In this document: piece after piece, positions 35,140 through 47,600 of the stretch
Position numbering within the stretch: position 1 is the first letter of the stretch
Layout: every line of letters starts with the position of its first letter
From: Manduca sexta
Taxonomy: Eukaryota; Arthropoda; Insecta; Lepidoptera; Sphingidae
Direction of reading: 5' to 3'
Length of the DNA stretch: 64,000 nt
NCBI RefSeq assembly: GCF_014839805.1
Contig: NC_051121.1
Coordinates: 8,911,116 to 8,975,115 of the forward strand
Translations under genes and position numbers: made by a program
The notes under the pieces: generated by a model
The model's input: only the letters and a program-made list of their open reading frames with translations
What the model was told of the DNA's origin: nothing
Databases searched by the model: none

Positions 35140-36441
35140 CTGCAAGTAAGGTGTTTAAGACTTAAGTTTTAAAGTTAACAAGATAACAGCTTACAGATAT
35201 CAACAGCCATTTATATTGTTTATGTATGTATATTTATTATGTCTACTTTGAATTTGTGGTATATCAAAGGATATGTATAGAAATCACTTTAGAAAATAAT
35301 CTTTCTAGATTCAAATAGTTTAAATCATGTATTATTATTATAGCCGACCGATAATACTTGTCCGAAAAAACTTTGTATGGTTAGGCAACGTATTATTCTT
35401 TTACCATCTTATCTTATACCATCTTATGGGTTTGTAACAGATCTACTCAAAGCCGTAAATGCTCTAGCGTACTACTCAGAAATTTATCTGGTCCTAAATG
35501 GTATAGGAATCATTTTAGAAATTTATTTAGCCCAGAATGCTTTTGGAAATTACTCGGAAGTTTATCTGGTCCAAAATATTATAGCAAAATGCTTCGAATT
35601 TTATTTCTCCTAAAACGGTTTTGGAAACTATTCAGAAATTTATCGGACCCAAAATGGTGTAGCAAACTGCATAGGACTTTAATTCCCAAAATGCTTTTAG
35701 GGACTATTTCGGAGTTTATATGCCTCAAAATGTTGAAATGAAATGAAAATTATCAATAGTTAATGTTACATATTTTACGGTTTTCATGTATATTTTCAGG
35801 ATTTTTATCCAGTCTTTTGAAATTATAAACGTCTAATCAATTGTATTGTAACATAAGTAACCGTCATATATTAAGGCGATACCGCAAGGTCCAATTTCAT
35901 ACATTTTGTTTCACCTTTAATCTGGGTAACTAAACAAGTATTACAAATTTAATATGACGAAATTTTAAAGGCAGAAATATCCATGATTATTAATTATTTT
36001 TACGTTTTTCTTTCAACTGCGAGAACTAATCACTAACTAGACGTGAATTTAAATTCTTTACTTGCCAATACTTGTTTAGTTACCCAGATTAAAGGTGAAA
36101 CAAAATGTATGAAAATGAACCTTGAGGTATCGCCTTAAATACTGGAACACATGACACTTTTTTTTTTGGGAAAAATAAGTAAAAATATATCCTGAATATA
36201 AAGAGGTTCAGATGTGCAGCAATACATATTTTAAATATTGATATTTGCTTTGGGCAAAAGTGGGCCCGCTCACAATTGATAATATTTTCTACCGCCGCCT
36301 CGTAATGTCCTGTGACGTCACATGTTAGGATAGGATATCAAACTTATCCGGTATCCCTTACAGTTGTTTTCAAAAGCTTTCTTCCGGCTTTTTGAGGTCC
36401 ATAAATAATTTAGAACATAAGTATAGACTCTGAATACTAAC
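35140..36441 (-). other. TM7SF3: TM7SF3 intron 2
   Basis: About 35440-35735 has loosely repeated units (GGAAATTACTCGGAAGTTTA-like), a degenerate local tandem repeat. A TTAA MITE lies at 35871-36138. The rest is AT-rich without features. Confidence 0.65.
35871..36138. mobile_element. TTAA-flanked MITE, copy 3 (268 bp)
   Basis: It begins TTAAGGCGATACCGCAAGG and ends CCTTGAGGTATCGCCTTAA. The internal orientation is like copy 2, with a small deletion near the left arm. Confidence 0.88.
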
Positions 36442-36513
36442 CATAATAGTCGCTGCTAGATGACAAAGTTAATACTTGACCTTCTTGAAAAGTCGTGCCA
36501 TTCGTATAGTTCA
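36442..36513 (-). CDS. TM7SF3: TM7SF3 exon 2
   Basis: Acceptor TCTTTTCAG, donor TATG/GTTAGT; 72 bp, phase 1 both sides. It encodes VNYTNGTTFQEGQVLTLSSS followed by SDYY, with the sequons NYT and NGT close behind the signal peptide. The reading is supported by phase on both sides. Confidence 0.82.
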
Positions 36514-37677
36514 CTGAAAAGACATTTTTTTATTAAGATTCTTCACATACGCATGTATCTTTACATGCGTATGTGAATATGGTTCATCGATGGAGCCATG
36601 ATTAAAAAAAAAATGAAGTCGTAACTAGAATAACTATATAACCGGTCAGGTAAAATCAATACTATGGACATCATATTGCGCATGACAAAATCTGTGCCCC
36701 AGTTTCCGTAGCTAATAAATTTTATATATCTATTTTTAATAAACTTTATCGTAATAAATTTTGTTTTAACATTCGAATTTTAAAACAAACGGCTCCCCTA
36801 TTGCCCCTTACATCCAAAACGCAACAACTTGTTTCAGTAGGCATCTTTATTATTGCTTTATTACGGCTCTGGACAGTAGTCCATTGACCCCGTCTTCCAA
36901 TACCCTAGTAATTGATAGAATGGTAAGCCAAAAACGCGGTTGTGATCTATACATGATTAACCAGATTATCTTATTGTTCTTATTGCTGTTTATCAAACAA
37001 GAAAATAAATTTCTAATTTACATAGATGTATGAAATCTAGACGGGAAGAAAGTTCGTACATTTCAAATCTGTAATTTAAAAAATGGCCTTCTTTGTCTTC
37101 CTGTTCTCTCGATTACCAGCAAAATTTCTTTACTATCCAACTAGTGTAGGCAGATGAGATTTGTCTAATACTTAAATAAAAAAAATGGTGTTTTGTAACC
37201 AACCTAACGTCCACCAATTAATAGCTTTACCAGAATGCATGATTTTGAGTTTTTAAATTTATATTTAAAAAATACATTGAACAATAAACAGAAACTTCTG
37301 ACTTCTGAGAACAACTACTAAAAACTACTTATAGTTGCACATACAAATTAAGTAAATACTTAAGTAATTCGATATTAAATATAATAATTATATTATTTTT
37401 ATTGACGTAATGATTTGAATTATTTTAGTGTTTTGTTATTATTGCCAATATAACACTTAGTATCAGTTGCCAGTATATGACAAAAAATGCAATAAAAACG
37501 TTCATTAAAAAACATAAAAAATAAGTAATCTAGGTATGTCACCATCGCAAGTAATCGCTGGTATGGTATGGGTACATCGCAAAACACGACATTAATGATA
37601 AGGTAACAGGACAAACATTGACCATTTTTATTTATGTACAATTACGTTAAAAAATCAAACCCTCGCAGTTAACTTAC
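36514..37677 (-). other. TM7SF3: TM7SF3 intron 1
   Basis: About 36948-37130 is a diverged copy of 29290-29480 (shared CTGTTTATCAAACAAGAAAA and GGAAGAAAGTTCGT). The remaining AT-rich sequence holds no support for coding. Confidence 0.7.
36542..36577. repeat. perfect 16-bp hairpin next to TM7SF3 exon 2 acceptor
   Basis: TTCACATACGCATGTA, a four-base loop, then the exact complement TACATGCGTATGTGAA. In the transcript it ends 28 nt before the exon 2 acceptor, where it could mask the branch region. Confidence 0.9.
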
Positions 37678-37750
37678 CTACATATGATATCTCCGACGAC
37701 GCAGAAAATATAAATAATATCATTGTAAACAATTTCATTACAGAAAACAT
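37678..37750 (-). CDS. TM7SF3: TM7SF3 exon 1: signal peptide
   Basis: The ATG at 37750-37748 opens MFSVMKLFTMILFIFSASSE followed by ISYV, a clear signal peptide with likely cleavage after the SAS region. The exon ends GTAG before GTAAGTT (phase 1). The start is the first ATG of the hydrophobic stretch; the upstream sequence AAGAAAAA is a plausible insect start context. Confidence 0.85.
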
Positions 37751-38325
37751 TTTTTCTTATCTAGGTAAACAAAGCGTAATATCAAGAGAGCGGTCACTGT
37801 CTTACTAGACAGAAATATTTGTCAAGAACAGATGTTAACTTAAAATGATGTTTTATGAGTATTATTTCACTAATTGACACCACATATTCTACTTTATAAA
37901 CAGTACTTTATGAAAAGGGCGAGATAAACTTGTAACGCGCGATAAAGTAGCCAAGTACAGTGAACGATTCCTATAGACACAGCTTCGCGCTGGCGCACTG
38001 ACGAAACCGCGAAATCAATACTCAATATTTCCTTGAGTACCTTTGAAATGAAAACAATATCGTGAAAACGCGTCATCTATTGGCAAACGTGGAGAACTAA
38101 TATAGACGACAGAGAACAAGCCACGAATTGCGTGGAGTATTACTCAACTGGAATGTATGTTCACAATATTTTTATTTATTGATATTTTTTATTACAATTA
38201 CGAATAAAATGTAAAAATCTCATAAATGGTTTCGTTATATTTGAATTTCATAACTCTATGTTAAAATAACAAAATTATTAGTGCTGTTATGCAACTTATC
38301 AGTATGAGCATTCCAGTTTTAAAGT

Positions 38326-38530
38326 TTTTTTTAACAGATTCGCTATTGCCGCCTGGGTAGGTACCACCGCAATGTCTATTTCTGCAGCCAAGCAGCAGTG
38401 TGTAATCACTGTTCTGTTCCGGTTTGAAGGACATTGTAGCCAGTGTAACTACTGGACATAACAAGACTTAACATCTCATGTCTTAGGATGGCGAGCGCAG
38501 TGGTATACCAAGCAATACTTTGTAATTCAT
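38326..38530 (-). repeat. dispersed repeat family D, minus copy
   Basis: In reverse it carries GATGTTAAGTCTTGTTATG, CCAGTAGTTACACTGGCTAC and GGTGGTACCTACCCAGGCGG, matching 38930-39065. Together with the next copy it makes a large inverted repeat. Confidence 0.8.
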
Positions 38531-38577
38531 GATGAAATGACCTTTGAAACAATAAATATTTTTTTATTTTTTTTTTT

Positions 38578-39090
38578 ATTGCTTTGTATGACGAGACGAG
38601 TTAGTCGTGCGCCTGATGTTAAGGCGATACCTCAAGGTCCATTTTCATACATTTTGTTTCGGCTTTAATCTGGGTAACTAAACAAGTATTGGCAAGTAAA
38701 GAATTTAAATTCACGTCTAGTTAGAGATTAGTTCTCGCAGTTGAAAGAAAAATGTAAAAATAATTAATAATCATGGATATTTCGGCCTTTAAAATTTAAT
38801 ATGACGAAATTTATGAAAATGGACCTTGAGGTATCGCCTTAAGCGTTAAGACCGCCCATAAACAGTAGAAACAACATCCAAGACTGAATTACAAAGTATT
38901 GTTCAGATTTCCACTCCGCTCGCCATCCTAATACATGAGATGTTGTCTTGTTATGTCCAGTAGTTACACTGGCTACAATGTCCTTCAAACCAGATACAAC
39001 AGTGACTACACACTGATGCTTGCCGGCAGAAATAAACATTGCGGTGGTACCTACCCAGGCGGTCTCCCACATGTGAGAGACCTACCACCA
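38578..39090 (+). repeat. dispersed repeat family D, plus copy split by a MITE
   Basis: The element reads CGTGCGCCTGATG, is interrupted by a TTAA MITE (38619-38842), then resumes GCGTTAAGACCGCCCATAAA and continues to GAGAGACCTACCACC. The open frames here are repeat-derived. Confidence 0.85.
38619..38842. mobile_element. TTAA-flanked MITE, copy 4, nested
   Basis: TTAAGGCGATACCTCAAGG ... CCTTGAGGTATCGCCTTAA inserted in a family D repeat. Removing the element and one TTAA restores CCTGATG-TTAA-GCG, so TTAA is the duplicated target. Confidence 0.9.
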
Positions 39091-39379
39091 ATAATAGGCC
39101 AAGTCAAACAGGACAAGCAGTGTCAACCCAAGTTATAGCGAACTGAATGGCAAGCAATCCACGTGTAATATTACCCGAACCTTTTGGAGTCACTTTTGAC
39201 TCCTTTATAACTTAAAAACTATTTCACATAGGTAAAAATGACAAACTTGGCTCATATAATATTGAGACTTGCGAGATCTGCATATGTGCCCTAAATTTCA
39301 TATACACCCCTTAAACAGTTATTTAGATATTAACGTCTAAAAATTATCATTTTCATCACTGATTGACTTATAGTTTAAC

Positions 39380-39549
39380 CTCCTTATTCATAGACGTTTT
39401 TTATCCAAGGACGGAGCAAAGGTATGATAATAAGTCTGTTTCTCAGTGGTGACGGTATGGCAGCCTTCGCAGAGCGTAGACATAGGGCCGTTGTGATTGG
39501 CTAATATTATTGTATCTCAATATATCAAAAACGTCTATAAATCAGGGGG
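39380..39549. mobile_element. MITE family E, copy in reverse order
   Basis: Begins CCTTATTCATAGACGTTTTT, contains CGTAGACATAGGGCCGTTGT, and ends CGTCTATAAATCAGGGGG. It is a reverse-order copy of 16685-16837. Confidence 0.85.
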
Positions 39550-40499
39550 TAAAACTCTAACCCAGTTCCAGATGACCTAAAAAGTTCGAATTTGGCATCC
39601 AGTTAGAAACTAGTAGATTTTTATCATTTTATTATAATTTTTCGATTTATTGATTCTATTAGAAATACTTACTTATAGTGCCTGTAATGTAAGAATTAGC
39701 AATCAAAATTAATGACAGCCGGTTTTTATGTGGATTTTAAGGTTTTCATGTGAATGTATATCGAGCAGAATACCATCCTTAATTTTTTTACACGGTTTAA
39801 GTAAGTATATACTTATTAGCTTCTAACAAAAACCATTACCTATTATTAATTTTATTATGAATAAGTACCTACTAATAATTTCTGTGCAAAAAGTACTGAT
39901 ATGCTATCCAAAAGATGAATGTGAAATGAGCCAAGTTCAATATTATGATATGTACCTAACAACCGTAAATACGGATAGATATTAAGTACAACTTCTTGAA
40001 AAACATGCTTATTTCTCCGTTTTTTATAACTTCTTTTCGTCTCTAATAACTTTTCCAAGCATTACCTATCCTGGTCCTCATTTCTTTAGACATTGTATCC
40101 TTAAATGAAATATGTTGGTTATGCCAGTGCTAATGATTAAAAGTACTAAGGGGCCCTATTACGTGCACCGTACACAAACGGAACTATCCACACCTATATT
40201 ATATATATAAGTAAACAATAGTGCTGATACCTGTCTATTCGGTAGACTATTCTATTGACATGTAGTTAAAGGTAACAAAAATGAAATACATAAAGTTGTT
40301 AAATTGATATCTACGGTTATTTAAAATATATGCTGTAAATAACAATAGTTCATTATGTTTTAAACGATGAAATAAAAAGAAGTAATGTTTAATAAAATGT
40401 GACAAACTATAAATTGTAATGATAATCGACATTCATTTCTATCGATTCCCCTACCAACCAACCGCAAGGCGCACTCACGTCTCACGTCAAAATTTTCAA

Positions 40500-40614
40500 A
40501 TATGGCGGTGCGATCAATGAAGTAGTAAAGTGTAGTGAGTGTAATCTAGCGTAAATAATGAGAATTATCGAATTTGGTGTTATTTTTGTGTGTGATTGTA
40601 ACTGTTGACCGGTC
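40500..40614 (+). promoter_or_regulatory. ANKS1: ANKS1 5' UTR / promoter region
   Basis: AATATGGCGG at about 40500 resembles YY1/Pho-type elements found at TATA-less promoters. An upstream ATG at 40502 opens a seven-codon frame (MAVRSMK, stop), and another ATG lies near 40558. These could lower translation from the main start at 40615. The start of transcription is not visible. Confidence 0.35.
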
Positions 40615-40718
40615 ATGGGAAGAGGTCAGGAGTTGCTGGACGCCGCTCGCGGAGGAGACAAGCGGACTGTAGAGAAAATAATCGGTCAAATCACCAAAAG
40701 GAGTGGTCCTTTTACAAG
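40615..40718 (+). CDS. ANKS1: ANKS1 first exon, form a
   Basis: ATG at 40615 gives MGRGQELLDAARGGDKRTVE followed by KIIGQITKRSGPFT, ending ACAAG before GTAGGT (phase 2). The start ELLDAAR is the usual ANKS1 N-terminus, the first half-ankyrin unit. Phase 2 fits the exon at 60126, giving a serine at the junction. Confidence 0.92.
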
Positions 40719-41715
40719 GTAGGTCTTAATAATGTTTTAAGAAAAACCCAAGATATTATACTTCAGGGTTAAACTTTACACTATGAGCCGTCGTATGTGA
40801 ACTGTTTTTGATCGTTTTGTACTTCAAGAAGTAGTAAAAATATTGTTATCTTTTATCAACAATCGGCTATTGTTATCGGGTCAGTTTTTTTGTAATGTTT
40901 ACGTGTTTATCTTCTTTGGGTGACAGAAGATACTTGTCTTGACCATGTTATTGCCTCCAATATAACTATTAGCCGGTTTTATGAACTATTTGAGTAGGTA
41001 ACTACATTTTGTCAAAAACGAGATAATATTACAGAATTTTGTTCATTCATTGTGTTGGATTCATAGAGGAATTAGGAATAATATTTTTTTTTTAACATAT
41101 TTTTATAAATGCATATTATGTACAATAAGAAATATGACACATTTTTGTGGTTACTCTCAAATCACAAACTTCCCTTTGCTATTAAATCATTGTCAACATT
41201 GTGATTGATTGTGATTCATGGGGATTTTGTACCTTTTATTCATAAAATATTTTTAATAATGACAAAAGTTAAGTTAAGGTTACTATGTTTTCAAAGTTTT
41301 GTTTGACAGGCTGATTTCAACTATAATGCACATTGAATGAAATATTTATTTTGGAATTATAAATTGCAATGGCTTAAATTATTTTCATGTAATGGGTAAT
41401 ATTTGTTAATGAATATTAGATTTCTTAACAACACAAACCCGGTCTATGAATTTAACACATTCAATTACAACTCCACTATTTGTATGAGGAGCTAATGAAG
41501 TTATTTGATATGGAAATATTTGTAATAAACATAAACAAAAAAAAAAAAATATTAAACAATCTATTTTAAGAATGTGTAGTTTATACTTATTTGACCATAA
41601 TGATGGTCATAAATAAGCCATACTTGGCTTCGGGCTGTAAAAAGGCGTCGGTAGAATCAATAGATATCAATGGGTATGTTAATTTTAAGATATTTATATC
41701 CAACTGAATAGTGGT

Positions 41716-41759
41716 CCACAGAGTATGGCATTCTTGGATTATAATTCAATACTCTGTGG
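41716..41759. repeat. hairpin, 11-bp stem
   Basis: CCACAGAGTAT and its exact complement ATACTCTGTGG are separated by 22 bases. It is too short for a typical miRNA precursor. Confidence 0.85.
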
Positions 41760-42342
41760 TCTGATTTGTTCTGAGTATATCTGGTTTAACTCAGGCTGCC
41801 ATAATTTTGTTGACACAACGGGTAATCATGCCTTGTCACTCATCATTATATCTGAATTATACAAAAAAATGACAAATGCAAATTACTATACGGATGATGT
41901 ATAGAAAGTAAGGATGAAGAGCGTAGTAACCTATGCTAAGGTATGGTAGAGATAACAAGTTCAATATGGTTACAAATTAAATCCATTTACCGAAATTGGA
42001 AACTTTGTCTTCTTTAAATATTTCAATGGATGCACTATTTCTTATGTGTTTTTCCCAATGTTGATCATAAAGTAATATTTCCGCCCAAACAAAACATCAT
42101 GACTGTATCACCAAAAAAGTAGGCAGGGGTGTAACCAGAGCACCTACTTTATACCTATATGTGTCCCGTTCCATGATGTCATAGGGGATAAGCCTCTCAT
42201 TTATTCATGAATAATAATAATATTTAGCTAGAATTTATAATTTTCATAAAGAATCAAATTGTCTTGCTTTTATTTATATTTAAATTTTAAATTTTTAATG
42301 TTTTGTACAATGTCGAGTTTTAGGTTTAGCATAGTAAAATTA

Positions 42343-42386
42343 ATTAGACTGCACTGGGCCTGATATTATGCCCAGTACAGTCTAAT
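42343..42386. repeat. hairpin, 17-bp stem
   Basis: ATTAGACTGCACTGGGC pairs with GCCCAGTACAGTCTAAT (one mismatch) around a ten-base loop. It is shorter than usual insect miRNA precursors; its role is unknown. Confidence 0.85.
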
Positions 42387-44374
42387 GATGTTGACGGGAC
42401 ACATTCTCCTTAACTGTAGTCATAGTTATCGCAAGTTTTCATGACAATTCTTTGGGGTTATTACCCCTTTCAAACTATGTACATTGATATTTTTAGGCAT
42501 TATAAAATTTACATAATGTATTTTAAAGTGATCCCACTGCATTTGATCGTAAGGCAAGAGGAGTAGGATAGCATGTCTCTTGAACACAGATGGTTATCCT
42601 TATAGAGATAATATATGTTATATGAATCTATACTTACCTATTGTATGTATATATATATACCTACCTACCTTGTATGTATATATACCTATGTATTCCAATA
42701 TAGATTGATATTATAATAAAATAATACTTATGACAAAAATCAATAATTCAAATTTACATACCATTACCAACAACACAGGCCATTGACATACTTTCTAAAA
42801 GTATTGTTTAAGTTGCCATCATGCAATTATGACTTCACACGGGTTGCATGTTTTTATATGAAGTTATTTATTTCTAGTTGCATATGTTTATGATTGTTAT
42901 GTAACAGATTGCAGTGTTTATCCTTTTACTTCATTCATAATTGTCTACAATTTACATTAATGGACCGGTTCAGCTGTGCTACTACCATTGACTCAGAAAA
43001 ATTGACACAAAGTAACTGCTTTATCTTGTACGTAGAGAATTTTGGCAAGCCCAAACTGTTTCTTTTCCTGGTCCTTTTTGGCAATATATCTACGATTTTT
43101 CTGATTTTGGATTTCATGAACAATTATGATCACAGACACTGATCCACATGCTTGTGCGCAGGTCTATGGCATATAAAATATTAATTCATTTTCGATAAGT
43201 AAAGTTGACTGACACTGTTTTGTGAGCATGGTTTTATCAATTAATTTTGGTCTGGGCCGTCTTAAGTTTTGATGACGACAATGCTGTTAATAAAGGTTAT
43301 TGTCCGTAACCATGTCACAATATTGCCCCTAAAATATCTAGGTATGTAGGTACTTTAATTTTTAAATATATTAAATATGAAATTAGACTACATAAAGTTT
43401 GTGCATAGATAAATAGGCTTTTAATACCTATTATAACATTAAACCAACTGATTTACATTAGTCAATATGAAGTTTGTGATTCTATTTGGAAAGAATATCT
43501 GGAAAGGAATCAGGACATCACTCTGTAATAGCTGGTAAGCAGTAGCTGCTTTAATTTATGCGAGTCTGGGTGGCATGTCTTTTGAAGCCTATTTACCTGG
43601 TTGCTGAAGGCCCCCCTTCAACCTCCAAAAAACATTACCTCTAATATTTTTTCTTTGTGTCTCTTGTAAGCGTAAAGCCTCTCGAAACGCGAGGGTTTGG
43701 GTGTTTGCCTCATCCACCACCTCTAAGATCCCCATTGCTCATAGGTCTCTACTTTACAAAAGTCTGATTCTGTAGTTACAATTTTTCATTTATACCTGTT
43801 GTGAGGAGGCTAGGTGCAAGCAACGTTTTGTTCTTATTCAAATTATACTGTGCCCAGTCTAATGAGATTTACCATAAATGAGACATCTACTATCTTAGTC
43901 TGACAAACAAAGTTATGTGTCGTACAGATTTTTGTAAAAATTCTGGTTGGTATTATTGCTGTATGGGCAAGCAAGAGACTTGCTCATTTAATATTTTGTT
44001 GCAAAATTAATATATTTATTTTGATACTTAGAATAATAATATGGCAAGAATTATAATTAACAATATTGAAGATTAAAAATATTCTTAGAGATAATACTAG
44101 CTTATTATAAATCTACAGGTGACAATATAAATATTTTGGAAGCAAAATGTTTCCAAATAAATGTTTTTATAGCTTCCCAGTTATCTATTTAAGGAAGTAG
44201 AATAAACTGAAACCATTAAAGTGAAGTGTTTGGCCGCAAGCCAACGCCAATCGGTAGGTACGTGCGTTGAACTTATGTATGATCGTCCGTCTGTCTTACT
44301 AATATTACAATTAATGTTCATTAGAACGTGCAACCGATGAATAGTTTTAGATATTAGAGCTGTACATAGACAAA

Positions 44375-44644
44375 ATCCCTTATTCATAGACATTTTATAT
44401 CTAAGGGCGGAGCATTGCTGTGATATCAAGTGTTTCTCAGCTTTGTTTAACTGACAGCTTGTTGTTTGTTCAGCTTTGTTTATATGACAGTTAACTAGAT
44501 TACAGTCGTAACTCAATATGAGCCAATCACAACGGCCCTATGGATACGCACTGCGAAGGCTGCCATGCCGTCAGTACTTAGAGACAGACTTGTTATCACA
44601 GCAATGCTCCATCCTTAGATAAATAACGTCTGTGAATAAGGGGA
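44375..44644. mobile_element. MITE family E, enlarged copy
   Basis: The ends ATCCCTTATTCATAGACAT and AACGTCTGTGAATAAGGGGA flank a centre lengthened by repeated CAGCTTTGTTTA/TGACAG units. It is otherwise like 16685-16837. Confidence 0.8.
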
Positions 44645-47600
44645 CAAGTTTTTAATGTAGAGGTTACTTTTTATACTGGATAAATCGCAGTCATACTTTG
44701 CATAAAGGTTTTCGCGAGAGCAGAGCTACGAGCAAAAGTTAGTAGTTCTTTTAATGCATGTTTTATTATCGACGATCGAAACGCGTTTGTATGCACGGCG
44801 AGCTGGGCAATAAGCTTTGACCGACTTAACAATATGCCTAGACGTTTGTGTGTGGTTGATTTTAACTGTAATAATTGCAAAGATTCTATTAATGTTAAAT
44901 CTAAGCATGACAATGTTGAGCCATTGTATTAAGTGTGAGTAAAATGAATTTGCATAGTCGTCAATTGTAATGTCGCTAAAATTATGATGATTATCAATGT
45001 ATACCCATAAATAAATGTAACATTTTGTAATTTTTTTTTAATATTTTTATAAGAGATACCATTACATAATACATACGGTAAATTGTAATCAATTTTGATA
45101 AACTTATTATGTTTCTTTTACATAATATGTTAGACTTTTTTTTATAAAAATAATCAGTTACCGCTAAACATGAGTGAGTGACATAAACCAAACATCGAAC
45201 CATGTCTGCCATATGCGCTTCACACTATAACGCGTATGTTTACAAAAACATATTTTGAAAAAGTATCCAAATCTAAACAATTTACTCTGTAGTCGGTCAC
45301 GCGAGGAGCGTCGCGTGCGCCGAGCAATTTGGCCCTGCCCACTTGTTACTGCGCATCAACTAACTTCTAGGCGTTAAACGTATAAATGGATTTATCAAGC
45401 TCAATTTTGATAGTAGCAGTCGTAAATCTTAATGCTGGATAGATTAATTGGCATGGAAAAGCTTTTCGTGGCCTATTTCTCGAGGTCACGAAAGACAAAG
45501 TCGAATAAGAACATTAAATTCGAAATTATTCATTAGTTGTTCGTACAGTGTTCAAATAAATTCAATAACATAATTTCAACATTGTCATCTACTAAAAATG
45601 AAACTGTACTGCTGAAAAAGTAAAGAACACGTGTCCCAAAGTAGGAAACAGTTTCAACGATCTTCCCGTACCGGTTTCAGGGAGCCCGAATCTTTCCGCA
45701 GCGATGTGTCTGGAATCATTATCCAATCCAGTCTGGGAAGTGGAAATTGAATTTTGTTGAGTAACGGAGCGTGGAGGAAACGTTATAGCTGACTCATTTT
45801 TCATTAAATTTCGTAATCTGTGTTTCTTCCTGTGATATTCCAAATATTATCTTGCTATCTTATCTTAAAGTTGAGAACTACTCTAGACAAGAAAGTTGTA
45901 TCAGTATACTCTGCGAGACATAATTTCATCTTTATTGCTAGGATATAATGTATTTTAATAATTGCCAAAAATAATGTTTTTACGTTACCTGTCTATCCGT
46001 TCATCATTACGTAGCTTGTATAAACATTAGTGCATGATGAATGTGTAAGGATGCATTCGCTCACAAGTCACGTGCGAGAAAGATCAATGTGAAGGCAAGG
46101 GCGATGCTTGAATGTAAGCAGAGCTGTTTATACCTGCATTCAAATGCAAAAGGGCACATAAATACTGACGTTTATGTCAAAGAAAACAGACTGAAATAGC
46201 TTTTTATGTAAACGCTACGTAAAGATAATGATTTTGTCATTAGTCTGACTGTTACGTGCACGCAGTAGTATTTATTATGTCAAGAGTAATTAGCAACTAT
46301 GCTAGATTTAGATGGTGTAAGGTGATCAATCTATAAAAGGAAAAATAAAATGCTTAATATTATGAATTTATCGACACGTAACATTGTAGATATGGCAAAA
46401 GTATCAAACTTTACGTCGAAAAACAAATAAAAGCAAGAAATATGTAAATAAGCCCATATGAAGTCCCACATTAATTTCTACACTGCAACGGGTAACAATA
46501 AAAATATGGAACTGAAATTGAAGCCAGACTACCATAACCTTGGTCAAGTTAGTGCGTAATGAGAGAATATCTTAATTAAACTCGTTCGCAATCATGCGTG
46601 GGACGTCCTACGTGAACTGACTAATGGAAGGTGAATGGACAAAACTGAACCGAGTTAACTAAGTACGATAGCCTTTTGTAGGATTTGCGAGAATTATGCT
46701 CCGTCATAAAGGTACGTGGTCATTGGAAATGTAAATTCAATCGGCAGGTACTAATATAATCATAGATTTTTTGTGTTTGTACATTACTTTTTGCAAAATT
46801 ATTATGCGGCCGGGCCTGAGGGTAGGCCTAAAGTTATGAATAGTAAAAACGAAAGTAGCCCTGAATCTATATGTGTACGCTTTTAGGGTTCAACAGATGT
46901 TGAAATTTGGTAAGACGTTGGCTTGAATCCTGATTACCCGGACAGGATGTTAGCTATTTTTTAATATCATTTGTAATTGTCCCACTGAATTCTACGCGGT
47001 TAAAGCTAGAAGCAAAAGTTAATTATTTGTAAATCTATTTCCAATTATTGTTCGTCTCAATTTTATATTTATACTTTCGATTGGTCCCACTACATAACTC
47101 ATAATGACCTTTTAATTTCAATAACCTTGATATCTTACGTTGCAACAAAAACATTACCATTAACGTTCATGCTAATTTGATGAATATTCACGAGTAAAAG
47201 GAAATGGATGGTATCATTAAGGAAACCGCCTAGTGTTTTCGCTTCGGAACAATGTTTTCGTTTATTTTATTTTGCCTTTTGTCCATAGTTGTGAGTGTTT
47301 AGTGATAAATTGTTTTGTTCTATCGCTCTTTGTTTATGAATACAGCGGTATGCTACGAGTACAGTTCGATAAGTCGTCTGTGTTTTACTGTCATGACAAA
47401 CTCTATAATATGTTTCTGGTTTCTATAATAATATTTTTTTCAATGTTATAGGAATTCTTATTACTAGGCAATGATATGTAATTGGAAGAGGCAAAGTCCG
47501 AAAGTAGAATGATACGGGCTAATAATGATGAATATGTTTTGTAAAATATTCTCTGAAAAGAAAGATCAATTTAGAATATTTAAAATTAAGTTTAGACCTT

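Larger units (their letters stand above)
27241..37750 (-). other. TM7SF3: TM7SF3-like seven-pass membrane protein gene, nine exons
   Basis: Nine minus-strand exons join with matching phases into 545 complete codons, close to human TM7SF3 (about 570 residues, from memory). Layout: signal peptide (1-20); an ectodomain of about 275 residues with sequons NYT, NGT, NIT, NIT and NTS; seven hydrophobic helices near 299-316, 330-346, 354-376, 380-400, 412-432, 438-458 and 493-511; then the start of a cytosolic tail. The helix region resembles the TM7SF3/TMEM198-type domain. In mammals TM7SF3 is linked to stress survival; its role in insects is not inferred here. The final exon (phase 2 entry, short tail) is not located. 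Confidence 0.85.
37751..40614. other. head-to-head intergenic region, TM7SF3 and ANKS1
   Basis: The less AT-rich stretch 37900-38110 is the likely TM7SF3 5' UTR and promoter, and 40440-40614 the ANKS1 one. Between them lie two family D repeats in opposite orientation (38326-38530 and 38578-39090), a nested TTAA MITE (38619-38842) and a family E MITE (39380-39549). 39550-40430 shows nothing identifiable. Confidence 0.65.

Noticed and set aside
42343..42386. microRNA precursor
   Set aside because: The stem is only 17 bp and total length 44 nt, too short for an insect pre-miRNA.
45592..45843. 83-residue minus-strand open frame in ANKS1 intron 1
   Set aside because: Looks somewhat protein-like but has no recognisable family, no partner exon and no promoter context.
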